DNA of 64,000 nt from Pseudoalteromonas sp. H71 (GCF_001468485.1 NZ_LODI01000046.1:62001-126000); one strand, 5' to 3'. Positions 1 to 8,743 are shown, counted from the stretch's first letter. Made by a program: numbers and translations. Notes: generated by a model from the letters alone, not told the origin.

Positions 1-960
1 GCCATGATTTTAGATAAAACGGGCACTATTACTGAAGGGGCACCTAAGGTAACCGATATTGTTTTGGCAAAAGCTACTGACGAAGAAGGCGTACTACAGC
101 TTGCAGCAAGTTTAGAAAGCGGCTCAGAGCACCCTTTAGCGCAAGCGATTGTTGAAAGTGCGTTAGATCACGATATTGAGTTACTAAAAATTGAATCGTT
201 TAACGCCATTACGGGTTTTGGTGTAGAAGCAAGCTGCAACAACAAAGCCCTGCTTTTCGGAAACGATAAACTAATGAAGTTAAAAGGCGTAGACCTCACA
301 GGCTTTGTTGAACAAGCACAGTCTTTAGCCAAAGAAGCCAAAACACCTATGTACTTTGCTGTAGATGGTGAACTTGCAGCAATCATTGCTGTTGCAGATC
401 CCATTAAGTCAGACTCAATCTCTGCTATCCAACGTCTTCAGGCTAATGGTATACGCGTCATCATGCTAACGGGGGATAACAAGGAAACCGCTGCCGCTGT
501 TGCCAAAAAAGCGGGCATTAGCGAGTTTTTTGCTGAAGTGCTGCCAGAAGACAAAGCCAACAAGGTGAAAGAGCTACAAGGCAGTGGCGAAATCGTTGGT
601 ATGACAGGTGATGGCATCAACGATGCTCCGGCGCTAGCGTTAGCTGATGTTGGTTTTGCTATAGGCACAGGTACAGACGTTGCGATTGAAAGCGCGGATA
701 TTACCCTGATGCGTGGTTCACTTCATGGCCTTGCTGATGCCATCGCGGTAAGCAAAGCGACTTTACGAAATATCAAACAAAACTTGTTTGGCGCGTTTGT
801 CTATAACGTAGCCGGGATTCCTTTTGCTGCGGGGGTTCTATACCCCTTCTTTGGCATTCTGCTTAGCCCTGTAATTGCTGGTGCTGCAATGGCGTTTTCG
901 TCATTGACCGTAGTGTCAAATGCAAATCGACTTCGCTTTTTTAAAGCCCAAAACTCATAG
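1..960 (+). CDS. copA: Copper-translocating P-type ATPase, C-terminal part (CopA-like), cut by window edge
   Basis: This is the C-terminal 319 codons of a P1B-type ATPase that pumps Cu(I) across the inner membrane. The fragment opens just before the phosphorylation motif DKTGT (fragment residues 5-9). It then shows the HP motif (GSEHPLAQAI), the nucleotide-domain TGDN, and the hinge motif MTGDGINDAPALA. The last two membrane helices carry the YN and MxxSS residues that bind Cu(I) in CopA proteins. The N-terminal metal-binding domains and first six helices lie left of the window. It heads a run of small copper-associated genes on the same strand (25-bp gap to the cupredoxin gene). Confidence 0.95.
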   Translation, partial: AMILDKTGTITEGAPKVTDIVLAKATDEEGVLQLAASLESGSEHPLAQAIVESALDHDIELLKIESFNAITGFGVEASCNNKALLFGNDKLMKLKGVDLTGFVEQAQSLAKEAKTPMYFAVDGELAAIIAVADPIKSDSISAIQRLQANGIRVIMLTGDNKETAAAVAKKAGISEFFAEVLPEDKANKVKELQGSGEIVGMTGDGINDAPALALADVGFAIGTGTDVAIESADITLMRGSLHGLADAIAVSKATLRNIKQNLFGAFVYNVAGIPFAAGVLYPFFGILLSPVIAGAAMAFSSLTVVSNANRLRFFKAQNS

Positions 961-984
961 AAAGTAAGCATTAGGAGAATCACA

Positions 985-1338
985 ATGATTATAATTAACT
1001 TATTAGGCTTAGTGTTAATTGCAATGATTGTTTGGTGGTTTTGGCTATACAAACCCAATAAAACAATTGTTCAAGATAGTGAAGTACTCATTGAAGTGAG
1101 GGATGGCGTGTATTCACCATCCTCAATTCAAGTGTCTGCTAGCCAGCCTGTCACTCTGAAGTTTATGCGCAAAGATCAATCACCCTGCGCTGAAACAATG
1201 CTTATTCCATCATTGGAGATAAGTGAGCAGCTTAAATTAAATGAAATTACTCAAATTACCTTATTGAACTTATCACCGGGAGAGCATGAGTTTCATTGTC
1301 AGATGCAAATGTATCGCGGTGTCTTAAAGGTCGTTTAG
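985..1338 (+). CDS. Membrane-anchored cupredoxin-domain protein
   Basis: A 117-residue protein with one N-terminal membrane helix (residues about 3-22) followed by a cupredoxin-like beta domain facing the periplasm. Candidate copper ligands are Cys in DQSPCAETM and the C-terminal HEFHCQMQM cluster, resembling the Cys/His/Met arrangement of cupredoxins. A good ribosome-binding site (aggag) precedes the ATG. It lies 24 bp behind the copA end and immediately before the DUF2933 gene, so it probably acts in periplasmic copper binding or oxidation as part of the same operon. The exact function is not established from sequence. Confidence 0.75.
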   Translation: MIIINLLGLVLIAMIVWWFWLYKPNKTIVQDSEVLIEVRDGVYSPSSIQVSASQPVTLKFMRKDQSPCAETMLIPSLEISEQLKLNEITQITLLNLSPGEHEFHCQMQMYRGVLKVV

Positions 1339-1346
1339 GAGGCAAC

Positions 1347-1682
1347 ATGAAAAATGAGCACCCTAAATTTTGGTTTACACCCACAGGTTGGGCTGCATTG
1401 GTGCTTATTGCCGCAGCCACCTATTTTTTAATCTTTGAACATGGACAACATGTTCTGCAATTTCTTCCCTATTTAATTTTGCTGTTATGTCCTTTGATGC
1501 ATGTATTTATGCATGGCAGTCACGGCAAACATGGTCACGATCATTCACATGCGCCTGATGACAAAAAGGAAGAGAGCTTTCAAGAACTCACGGATAAAAA
1601 TGAAGCCTATCGCGATGGCTACATACAAGGGTTAGAAGAAGGACGCAAGGAATTGCATAAGAAGGAGAACAGTGATGAATGA
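1347..1682 (+). CDS. DUF2933 family small membrane protein, His-rich
   Basis: A 111-residue protein starting at the ATG that follows a strong taggagg site overlapping the upstream stop codon. It has two membrane segments (about residues 11-27 and 34-52) and then a histidine-rich stretch (HGSHGKHGHDHSHAP) and a charged tail. This matches DUF2933, a family commonly found beside copper ATPases and the methyltransferase-like gene that follows here. The His cluster suggests metal binding. An in-frame start 51 bp earlier exists but would overlap the cupredoxin gene and lacks a ribosome site. Function unknown; a role in copper handling is inferred from context. Confidence 0.8.
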   Translation: MKNEHPKFWFTPTGWAALVLIAAATYFLIFEHGQHVLQFLPYLILLLCPLMHVFMHGSHGKHGHDHSHAPDDKKEESFQELTDKNEAYRDGYIQGLEEGRKELHKKENSDE

Positions 1683-2340
1683 GACATATGATTATGGCTT
1701 ATGGTCAATGGTGATACTGAATTCAGCAATTTTTATCTTTTTTGCCTTTAGTTTTGTAAAACCAAAAACATCAACTGATTGGCGAAGCCTAGGAGCGTTC
1801 TCTGCCTTTATTGTTGCCCTATTTACTGAAATGTATGGCTTTCCTTTAACTATCTATTTTTTGTCTGGATGGTTAACTGAAAATTACCCAGAAGTTAACT
1901 TCTTTGCGCATGAAAATGGGCACTTATTACATACTTTCTTTGGTTTGGAAGGTGATGCCCATTGGGACCCATTTCATATAGCGAGTATGGTGTTTATTGT
2001 GGCAGGTTTCTTTATGTTGTCTTCAGCATGGAACGTATTGCATCACGCGCAAAAACACCATCAATTGGCTACTACAGGATGGTACGCGAGGTGTCGTCAC
2101 CCACAGTACGTAGCTTTCATTCTAATCATGTTCGGCTTTTTATTGCAGTGGCCGACCATCCCAACACTTGCGATGTTTCCAATCTTAGTCGTTGTTTACG
2201 TCAAGCTAGCGAAACGCGAAGAGACACAAGCTATTGCCGAGTTTGGTTCGGAGTACCATAGCTATATGGAATCGACACCAAGTTGGATTCCAAATTTTAA
2301 TAAGAACATAGAAGGTAAAAATCATGAAAACGTTAACTAA
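1675..2340 (+). CDS. Isoprenylcysteine carboxyl methyltransferase-like membrane protein
   Basis: A 221-residue polytopic membrane protein of the ICMT/phospholipid methyltransferase-like family. Four to five hydrophobic segments are visible. The C-terminal half carries the family signature GWYARCRHPQYVAF followed by the KREE motif near the end of the last helix, which form the SAM-binding region in relatives. The ATG at 1675 is preferred over the GTG at 1672 because it is 7 nt from the aggag site. It overlaps the DUF2933 gene by 8 nt and the next gene by 17 nt, implying translational coupling. Homologues recur in copper islands, but the substrate is unknown. Confidence 0.75.
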   Translation: MNETYDYGLWSMVILNSAIFIFFAFSFVKPKTSTDWRSLGAFSAFIVALFTEMYGFPLTIYFLSGWLTENYPEVNFFAHENGHLLHTFFGLEGDAHWDPFHIASMVFIVAGFFMLSSAWNVLHHAQKHHQLATTGWYARCRHPQYVAFILIMFGFLLQWPTIPTLAMFPILVVVYVKLAKREETQAIAEFGSEYHSYMESTPSWIPNFNKNIEGKNHENVN

Positions 2341-2746
2341 ATCAATTTTATTTGTCAGCTCACTATTGGCGGCCACAAGCTTATTTGCTCAAAACAATGA
2401 GAATAAACATGAAGGTGCGAACAAATCGGATATGCATCAAGGCATGGCAATGTCGCATGAGAACATGGGAAAAATGCATTCAAAAATGATGGAAATGAAA
2501 AAGGAAGTCCATGCCATTAAAGCTGAAAAAGATCCTGAAAAGCAAAAGCAGATGATGGCTGAACATCACCGCTCAATGATGAAGATGATGCAATCCATGC
2601 ACAAAAACATGGAAGCAATTCCAATGCATAAGCAAATCAAGATGGCTGAACATCATCTGGAAATGATGGAAAACATAATGCCACAAATGAAATACAAAAT
2701 GGCAGAAATGAAAGACAAAAAACAACAACACTCGCACTCACATTAG
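2324..2746 (+). CDS. Periplasmic Met/His-rich putative copper-binding protein
   Basis: A 140-residue secreted protein: a clear signal peptide (cleavage near FAQ, residues 21-23) followed by a helical mature region extremely rich in Met, His and Lys (for example MHQGMAMSHENMGKMHSKMM) and ending in HSHSH. Met- and His-rich helices of this kind bind Cu(I)/Cu(II) in periplasmic copper chaperones and sponges. The start overlaps the upstream gene by 17 nt. No named family is recognised with certainty. The copper role is inferred from composition and the neighbouring copA cluster. Confidence 0.7.
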   Translation: MKTLTKSILFVSSLLAATSLFAQNNENKHEGANKSDMHQGMAMSHENMGKMHSKMMEMKKEVHAIKAEKDPEKQKQMMAEHHRSMMKMMQSMHKNMEAIPMHKQIKMAEHHLEMMENIMPQMKYKMAEMKDKKQQHSHSH

Positions 2747-2756
2747 GAGATAAATT

Positions 2757-3128
2757 ATGAGCGATTTAGATCATAGAGTTGGCGTTAGAGAGCAGAATTT
2801 AGTTGTTCGAAATTTAAGACTAAGTAATGTCACAGAAGAAAACTGTGACGAGTTAGTAAAAAAAATTGATCAGCTTTTTGGTATAGATGAAGTCAGTTAC
2901 AACATCAAAGAAGGTGAAATACACCTAGCATATGATGCGGCAAATATAAACCTTGATGGGATTGAGGAAGTTATTCGCAAACATGGTGCCGATGTTCATG
3001 ATGATTGGTGGACGCACACTAAAGAAAGTTACTACAAATTTGTTGATCAGAATGTTAAAGACAACGCTGCTCATAAACCGTGGAGTTGTCACAAAGTTCC
3101 TCCGGGTGCAAGCCGGAAAAATAAGTAA
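2757..3128 (+). CDS. HMA-like ferredoxin-fold protein lacking CxxC
   Basis: A 123-residue cytoplasmic protein whose residues about 13-80 have the spacing of a heavy-metal-associated (HMA) beta-alpha-beta-beta-alpha-beta domain (NLVVRNLRLSNVTEENCDEL, then GIDEVSYNIKEGEIHLAYD), but the metal-binding CxxC is absent; only single Cys residues occur. The C-terminal tail (WWTHTKESYYKF, then PWSCHKVPPG) is not part of the fold. Good Shine-Dalgarno (taggagataaatt) 10 bp after the previous gene. It probably belongs to the copper operon, perhaps as a regulator or degenerate chaperone. Function unknown. Confidence 0.55.
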   Translation: MSDLDHRVGVREQNLVVRNLRLSNVTEENCDELVKKIDQLFGIDEVSYNIKEGEIHLAYDAANINLDGIEEVIRKHGADVHDDWWTHTKESYYKFVDQNVKDNAAHKPWSCHKVPPGASRKNK

Positions 3129-3172
3129 GCTTCCAAAGAGCTTGCTCAGTTAATAAGTTAGATGAGGAAAAA

Positions 3173-3526
3173 ATGATGAAAACATCCAATATGAAAATTC
3201 TTTTGCTTGTTGTATTCGGTATCTTTTTAGCAGGCTGTTCGAATACTGCGTTTTATCACAAAAATATGATGAGGGGCCAAGTGGTTGAGCAGTCTACTGA
3301 TCGAACTCTGATTTGTATTGGTGCCAAACATGGTGCAGAGGTTGGACAAAAATACAGTGTTATTAGATTCCATGAGGAAATTGCGCCGGGTGAAGGTGAT
3401 GATCCGTACACTATTGAAAAAGTGGGAACGGTACAAATTACTAAAATTGTAAATGATCACTTCGCAACGGTAAAACTAATATCTGGTGACATCGCAGCGA
3501 AAGATATGGTGGAACTTGAAGACTAG
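3173..3526 (+). CDS. Small lipoprotein of the copper cluster, unknown function
   Basis: A 117-residue lipoprotein. The N-terminus is a lipoprotein signal ending in the lipobox LAGC (lipidated Cys22). The mature part is mostly beta strands, with phrases such as VVEQSTDRTLICIGAKHG and VGQKYSVIRF that suggest a small barrel. The gaggaaaaa site precedes an ATGATG start; the first ATG is used here. It ends the plus-strand copper run and is followed by a strong hairpin. Similar lipoproteins occur beside copA-type clusters in marine gammaproteobacteria (recalled, not checked). No enzymatic motif is visible. Confidence 0.6.
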   Translation: MMKTSNMKILLLVVFGIFLAGCSNTAFYHKNMMRGQVVEQSTDRTLICIGAKHGAEVGQKYSVIRFHEEIAPGEGDDPYTIEKVGTVQITKIVNDHFATVKLISGDIAAKDMVELED

Positions 3527-3530
3527 TAAA

Positions 3531-3550
3531 GTGGTGGCGAAAGCCACCAC
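3531..3550 (+). terminator. Hairpin after the copper cluster
   Basis: GTGGTGGC-GAAA-GCCACCAC forms a perfect 8-bp stem with a GAAA tetraloop, 4 nt after the lipoprotein stop. There is no U-run after it, so it may be a 3' stabilising hairpin rather than a classical intrinsic terminator. Confidence 0.5.
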
Positions 3551-3742
3551 AAGAGCATAACAATAAAACTTAATGAAAAAACTTTAGTGTTATTTTGTAC
3601 AACCTTTGAGATTGTTTGCTCAGTTCTGGTTATCTTGATGCCAGTACGACAGAAAAAATGTTACATATGAATTAGAAAGGTGTGGGCTGGCATCCTAGGT
3701 CTAATCTTAACAGTTAAGGGGCCGCCGAATAGAGCTATACCT

Positions 3743-4203
3743 TTACATCAGCAGCATAATCAATGCTCCCGCGATCATAAATAAGTTTTCAGATAGCGAT
3801 ACAAATCCAAGTGGCACACTGCTATCGCCGCCTACACAGGCACACTTTAACTGGCGTTTGTCGATGTAAACGGCTTTGAAAACTGAAATTGCTCCAACTG
3901 TGCCGATAAACAATGAAAATGGTGCCACTGCGAGAGGCTGTAGTTGGGCAACCATACCAATACCTGCATATGCTTCAATGAAGGGATAAATATAACCATA
4001 TCTTATCCATCTCATCGCTAGTAAATCATAAGTAATAAACGAATTTGTGAAACTGTATAGGTCTTTCAGTTTTTGCACCGCTAAGAGCGTCATTGAAAAA
4101 GCTATAAATAGCATCAGTGTTCTGATGGAGATAAATGAGCCGGAAGCAAAATGTTGAGATGCGACAGCAAGAAGTGCAGCTATCGAGAAAATGGCTACAA
4201 CGG
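3743..4203 (-). pseudogene. Glutaredoxin-MauE/DoxX fusion gene, 5' part lost to an IS256-type insertion
   Basis: The frame encodes the C-terminal membrane part of the glutaredoxin-MauE fusion found in copper and mercury islands. The recognisable run goes from RPPVVAIFS through SIRTLMLFIAFSMTLLAVQK, the conserved YDLLAMRWIRYGYIYPFIEA, and the Cys pair in KCACVGGDSSVPLGFVSL. The intact family has an N-terminal glutaredoxin domain of about 80 residues, which is missing. Coding similarity stops at about 4203, exactly at an IS256-type inverted repeat. An internal ATG at 4114 could still give a 123-aa product with most of the MauE region, but this is probably a remnant. Confidence 0.75.
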
Positions 4204-4227
4204 GAGGGCGTTCAGAATTCTGTGTCA
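4204..4227. repeat. IS256-family terminal inverted repeat (transposase 3' side)
   Basis: The last 14 bases, CAGAATTCTGTGTCA-like as read outward on the minus strand (TGACACAGAATTCT), closely match the repeat at 10226-10249 (TGACACAGATTTCT). It lies 10 bp beyond the transposase stop at 4238-4240 and marks where the glutaredoxin-MauE reading frame is lost. Confidence 0.75.
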
Positions 4228-4237
4228 GCCTAAGTTG

Positions 4238-4358
4238 CTAAATATCTAGCACACCATCTAACCTACCTTCGAAGTGGATGGCCAATTGCGACAATGTCAG
4301 ATTCCAATTATGGATTGGCATTGTCCATTTCTTCGAGGCATTTAATATGCCTGCATAC
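4238..4358 (-). pseudogene. IS256-family transposase, C-terminal remnant
   Basis: The minus strand reads in one frame [15 protein letters not shown] followed by [21 protein letters not shown] and a TAG stop at 4238-4240. This is the well-known C-terminus of IS256-family transposases (the KKWTMPIxNW motif). It continues the same gene as the N-terminal part at 9411-10193. The homology breaks off at about 4358, where plus-strand Tn3 transposase sequence begins. The fragment is too short and lacks a start, so it is non-functional. Confidence 0.8.
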
Positions 4359-4562
4359 AATATTTATTATAATTCCGCGTTACTATCGGCATTTTTACAA
4401 ATCCAAGAGAGGAACGGTAGGCAAGATGTGGTTGATGTTATTTCTCGGCTTTCACCTGTTGCTTGGCAACACATTAATCTAAATGGGGAATATGCCTTTA
4501 ATAAAGACCGCAAAGAAATCGACTTAGCTGGTTTACTTAGTGATGTAGAATCAATAAGTTAA
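4357..4562 (+). pseudogene. Tn3-family transposase (TnpA), C-terminal remnant
   Basis: The plus frame reads [15 protein letters not shown], then VISRLSPVAWQHINLNGEYAF, then a short tail, matching the extreme C-terminus of Tn3-family DDE transposases (the IYYN and SPVAWQHIN blocks). The remaining 900 or so residues are missing. Its 5' end coincides with the break in the IS256 transposase. An open frame begins further upstream at 4278, but that part overlaps the IS256 remnant and has no Tn3 similarity I can see. No Tn3-like terminal repeat is recognisable just downstream. Confidence 0.75.
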
Positions 4563-4731
4563 ATCATAACATCTGTTTATATTTCTAATTCAACAGGTAC
4601 TTCGCATGAAAGTGCCATTAAAAATTGGAGTTGTTGATATTCTATATGCTTGATATATACAAGCTAACATTGATAGAAAGTAGATAAGCTAACAAGTTTT
4701 TGGTCGAGCCATGAGCTGTTCTATAATTGTT

Positions 4732-5169
4732 CTAATTGCAAAACTCTTCAATTTGGTTTGTTATTAGATCTAAAAATACTTTTCTATGCTCGATTTTAGT
4801 AAGTAGCAGCTTTTGGATGTCGTCAGGAATTTTTCTTTCTCCTGCATCTATTGCCATTAGTAATGGCTTGATATCAATTACAAGAAGACCTGCCGCCCTT
4901 GCTGCTCGAATGAACTTTAATCTCTTTAATGCACATAAGCCGTAAAGGGAATAACCTGATTTAGTTTTTTCTTCGCAGTGTATTATATTCTCAAGTGCAT
5001 AATTCCTTATAGTATGGACAGACGTTTGTGCAGCTTGTGCCAGTTGAGAAATACTCAAAGGAAAATCCAACGCATCATCATCACTATTAATGAACTTACT
5101 GATGTCAGGGATCTCCGTTAAAAAACTGACTTCACCAACAGGAATGTTTTCAACCTTAGATTTAATCAT
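4732..5169 (-). CDS. merD: MerD-like mercury operon co-regulator (MerR superfamily)
   Basis: A 145-residue protein with a MerR-type winged helix (SISQLAQAAQTSVHTIRNYA, residues about 38-57) and a helical C-terminal half. The wording VHTIRNYALENII, GYSLYGLCALKRLKFIRAA and AAGLLVIDIKPLLMAIDAG parallels MerD, which binds the mer operator and helps switch the operon off once mercury is gone. It lacks the MerR metal-binding cysteine triad, as MerD does. Classical MerD is about 120 residues; the extra roughly 35 residues before the HTH are unusual. It is the last gene of the mer run, 113 bp behind merA. Confidence 0.7.
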   Translation of the reverse strand: MIKSKVENIPVGEVSFLTEIPDISKFINSDDDALDFPLSISQLAQAAQTSVHTIRNYALENIIHCEEKTKSGYSLYGLCALKRLKFIRAARAAGLLVIDIKPLLMAIDAGERKIPDDIQKLLLTKIEHRKVFLDLITNQIEEFCN

Positions 5170-5195
5170 GGTTTAGCATGTTTCCAATTTGTGTT

Positions 5196-5253
5196 GTTAA
5201 TGGAATGCCTTAATATATCTTGATTACATTCAATCAATTGGCACTCCATTAAC
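5196..5253. repeat. 14-bp inverted repeat between merA and merD
   Basis: GTTAATGGAATGCC (5196-5209) and GGCACTCCATTAAC (5240-5253) are complementary at 13 of 14 positions with a 30-bp spacer. They lie in the 113-bp gap between the merA stop and the merD start. It could be an mRNA hairpin reducing merD expression, or a protein-binding dyad. No U-run follows, so it is not a standard terminator. Confidence 0.5.
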
Positions 5254-5282
5254 ATTTCTATAAGTACATTACCGTTAAATGA

Positions 5283-6725
<1,443 letters not shown>

Positions 6726-6742
6726 TTATTCCTCTTAAAAAG

Positions 6743-7162
6743 TTAAGCGGTACAAGTTTCATCATCACAGCGTTTATTTGCTGGAGAAACCATGTCCCAA
6801 ATTGATACAGCAGCCATCAGTCCTAGCCCCGTATAAGTAACGTATGAACTCCACCCGTACTGGAACCAAGGGTATAAAGAGAGTAAAACCAAAATGGGGC
6901 CAATTGAACCAACTAAACTGCGGTGCCATTGACGATGGCTAAACCAACTTAAGATATTCATTGTCAGCGCTAATACTGCAAACAGAGGGAATAACGTATT
7001 GATAAATAATCCTTCCCACTGACTAAGAAATCCCATACCAATTGCCGCACCTAGACTAGCTATCGCAGGAAAACACATAGCGCATCCCATTGCAGAAACA
7101 AGTGCGCCTATAGCGCCTGCTTTATCTCCGATACGCGTAACAAGATTTAAGGGGCTAAACAT
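6743..7162 (-). CDS. merC: MerC mercury transporter
   Basis: A 139-residue inner-membrane protein with four predicted helices. The Cys pair in GCAMCFPAIASLGAAIG (within helix 1, residues about 26-31) is the mercury-binding motif of MerC. Near the C-terminus another Cys pair (RCDDETCTA) occurs, as in MerC proteins. It brings Hg(II) into the cytoplasm for reduction by MerA. The ATG overlaps the merP stop (TAATG), so the two genes are translationally coupled. Confidence 0.93.
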   Translation of the reverse strand: MFSPLNLVTRIGDKAGAIGALVSAMGCAMCFPAIASLGAAIGMGFLSQWEGLFINTLFPLFAVLALTMNILSWFSHRQWHRSLVGSIGPILVLLSLYPWFQYGWSSYVTYTGLGLMAAVSIWDMVSPANKRCDDETCTA

Positions 7163-7446
7163 TACTTATTTTCACTTTTTAAATTTGATGGGTAGCCAGC
7201 ATTGGTAGTCGCTGTGATTAATGCATTGATGTTGGTTTTAGTATCATCAAAAGAAACAATAGCTAGCTTAGGCTTGTAGGTAACTTTCGCTTTTTCAACG
7301 CCATCAACATTTTCTAACGATTTTTTAACTGTGATTGGGCATGTCGCACAGTTCATCGTTGGTACTTCCAGCGTAACTGTTTTTACTTCAGCAAAAGCAC
7401 CAAAACTAGTAAGTGAAAGCAGTGCGGTTAATAATAATTTTTTCAT
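7162..7446 (-). CDS. merP: MerP periplasmic mercury-binding protein
   Basis: A 94-residue protein: a signal peptide (cleavage after AFAE-type site, about residue 19) and a single HMA domain with the motif MNCATCP, where the two cysteines bind Hg(II) in the periplasm and pass it to MerT. The start chosen is the ATG at 7446, which has ggag 8 nt upstream; the longer frame from 7458 would only add four residues before the signal peptide. It lies between merT and merC. Confidence 0.95.
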   Translation of the reverse strand: MKKLLLTALLSLTSFGAFAEVKTVTLEVPTMNCATCPITVKKSLENVDGVEKAKVTYKPKLAIVSFDDTKTNINALITATTNAGYPSNLKSENK

Positions 7447-7492
7447 AATTAGCTCCAAATTTTAAAATGTTATAAATTTCTTGATCTGTATA

Positions 7493-7840
7493 TTAAGCAA
7501 ACAAAAGTATCCAATAATTACTGGTCACAAAAATTGTTGCAGCTATAGCGCTCAGCCAGAAAATGACTTTTCGTTGTTGCTGCTTCTTAGGAACTGCACA
7601 GGCGGTTCCCGGCTCACACTCTTCTACTGGACGATAAATTTTCCAACCTGAGTAACCAAACAACAACACTACAAATGTGATAAATAATGGCCTATAGGGT
7701 TCAAATGCAGTTAAATTACCAATCCATGAGCCACTAACCCCCAGTAGTAGCAGGACTAAAGGACCTACACAGCATACGCCTGCGCCTAATGCTGCGATGA
7801 TGCCTCCTATCATTGGAAGGTTTGATTCTTTTTGATTCAT
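7493..7840 (-). CDS. merT: MerT mercuric ion transporter
   Basis: A 115-residue inner-membrane protein with three hydrophobic segments. Helix 1 holds the paired cysteines GVCCVGPLVLLLLG (residues about 22-35) that receive Hg(II) from MerP. A second Cys pair lies in the cytoplasmic loop VEECEPGTACAVP (about 72-84), as in MerT. It is the first structural gene after the MerR-controlled promoter at 7868-7899, with 27 bp of leader between the promoter -10 and the start. Confidence 0.95.
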   Translation of the reverse strand: MNQKESNLPMIGGIIAALGAGVCCVGPLVLLLLGVSGSWIGNLTAFEPYRPLFITFVVLLFGYSGWKIYRPVEECEPGTACAVPKKQQQRKVIFWLSAIAATIFVTSNYWILLFA

Positions 7841-7867
7841 ATGGATACCTCATTAAGTGATAATGCA

Positions 7868-7899
7868 AGTGTATTGTATGTACCTAGGTACGGAGTCAA
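7868..7899 (-). promoter_or_regulatory. mer promoter/operator (PmerT, MerR site)
   Basis: Minus strand: -35 TTGACT, 20-bp spacer, -10 TACACT (a 19-bp reading gives ATACAC). The overlong spacer contains the dyad CCGTAC-CTAG-GTACAT, with a perfect 12-bp palindrome GTACCTAGGTAC at 7880-7891. This is the architecture of MerR-activated promoters (compare CCGTACATGAGTACGG in Tn501/Tn21, from memory). It sits between merR and merT, so merR must have its own upstream promoter. Confidence 0.85.
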
Positions 7900-8031
7900 G
7901 AGTGATTTATAAAAAATTTTATATTGGATAATCTGCTACGACAAATATGGGGAATAAGCTGACTTGAATTAAGGCGCAGACGTAAAATTGGATATGCTGT
8001 CTTAGTAGGAAATGGTAGTTAACCGAATCGT

Positions 8032-8424
8032 TTACTTCGGTTGCAACGAATCAATTATTGGGCAGTAGTTATCGTCATCATTATTTTGGCATTGTCCTAA
8101 ATGTTCTTCCAAAGCGTGTTCTAACAGCAACAAGTCAGCCATCTTTTTTTGTACTGCGATCAGCTTTTTATTAGCTAATTCTTGTACTTTACTACATGGG
8201 CTATCGTTTAACGCAAGTAACCCTTCAATTTCATTTAGCGTAAAACCTAATTCTTGAGAACGCTTGATAAAATGTATTCTATTTACCGTTTCTTTCGGGT
8301 AATGTCTATAGCCCTGCATAGGCTTTGGTGGTTGTTTAATTAAGCCTTTGCGTTCATAAAAGCGAATTGTCTCGACATTTACACTCAGTTCTTTAGCCAA
8401 CATACTTATGGTTCGTTTAGACAC
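8032..8424 (-). CDS. merR: MerR mercury-responsive transcription regulator
   Basis: A MerR-family regulator with the winged helix TISMLAKELSVNVETIRFYERKG, a dimerisation helix, and the three mercury-binding cysteines in the right places (SPCSKV; then GQC and NYCPII near the C-terminus). It represses and, with Hg(II), activates PmerT. The GTG at 8424 gives 130 residues and the usual short lead-in to the HTH. The open frame extends in-frame to an ATG at 8487, but that adds a Lys/Val/Ser-rich 21-residue extension; the start is uncertain. Unlike Tn21, merR is transcribed in the same direction as merTPCAD. Confidence 0.9.
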   Translation of the reverse strand: MSKRTISMLAKELSVNVETIRFYERKGLIKQPPKPMQGYRHYPKETVNRIHFIKRSQELGFTLNEIEGLLALNDSPCSKVQELANKKLIAVQKKMADLLLLEHALEEHLGQCQNNDDDNYCPIIDSLQPK

Positions 8425-8569
8425 GTTATCAATTACCTTACTTACTTTTTGTTTACTTACTTTATATCTAATTAAAGTGACCATCAATGAATACCAGTTT
8501 AAACACCGCTAATTGATTTTGTTTTTTTCTTCTATTAAATAAGTAAAGTTATCGTTGTTACAACAATAC

Positions 8570-8593
8570 TAAACCACAACAATGTATGGTTTA
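8570..8593. repeat. Inverted repeat upstream of merR
   Basis: TAAACCA (8570-8576) and TGGTTTA (8587-8593) are perfect 7-bp arms around a 10-bp spacer, in the AT-rich gap between the divergent merR and resolvase genes. It may be an operator or part of a res subsite; no function is proven. Confidence 0.3.
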
Positions 8594-8691
8594 TCCTTTT
8601 TCATTATCAAAGTCCAAATTAATGTTATTACATTTAGTTTTACATGAGTACACCCTAAAGACACTATTGAGATATCACAGGAAATTACGTA

Positions 8692-8743
8692 ATGACACCA
8701 CTTAAATAAACCTATATGATATGACACCATCTAAATAGACCTA
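8692..8743. repeat. Direct repeats upstream of the resolvase (candidate res subsites)
   Basis: Two 23-bp copies beginning ATGACACCA and ending ACCTA (8692-8714 and 8721-8743) match at 20 of 23 positions and start 29 bp apart. They lie 11 bp before the resolvase ATG, where Tn3-type res sites and the resolvase promoter are expected. The repeats may be resolvase-binding subsites; binding is not shown. Confidence 0.5.

Noticed and set aside
4278-4356. Tn3 transposase homology starting at the ATG at 4278
   Set aside because: This stretch is the antisense of the IS256 transposase C-terminus; Tn3 similarity begins only at about 4357.
8425-8487. Long MerR start at ATG 8487
   Set aside because: The extra 21 residues are low-complexity and unlike MerR; no clear ribosome site. 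GTG at 8424 preferred, but this is not certain.
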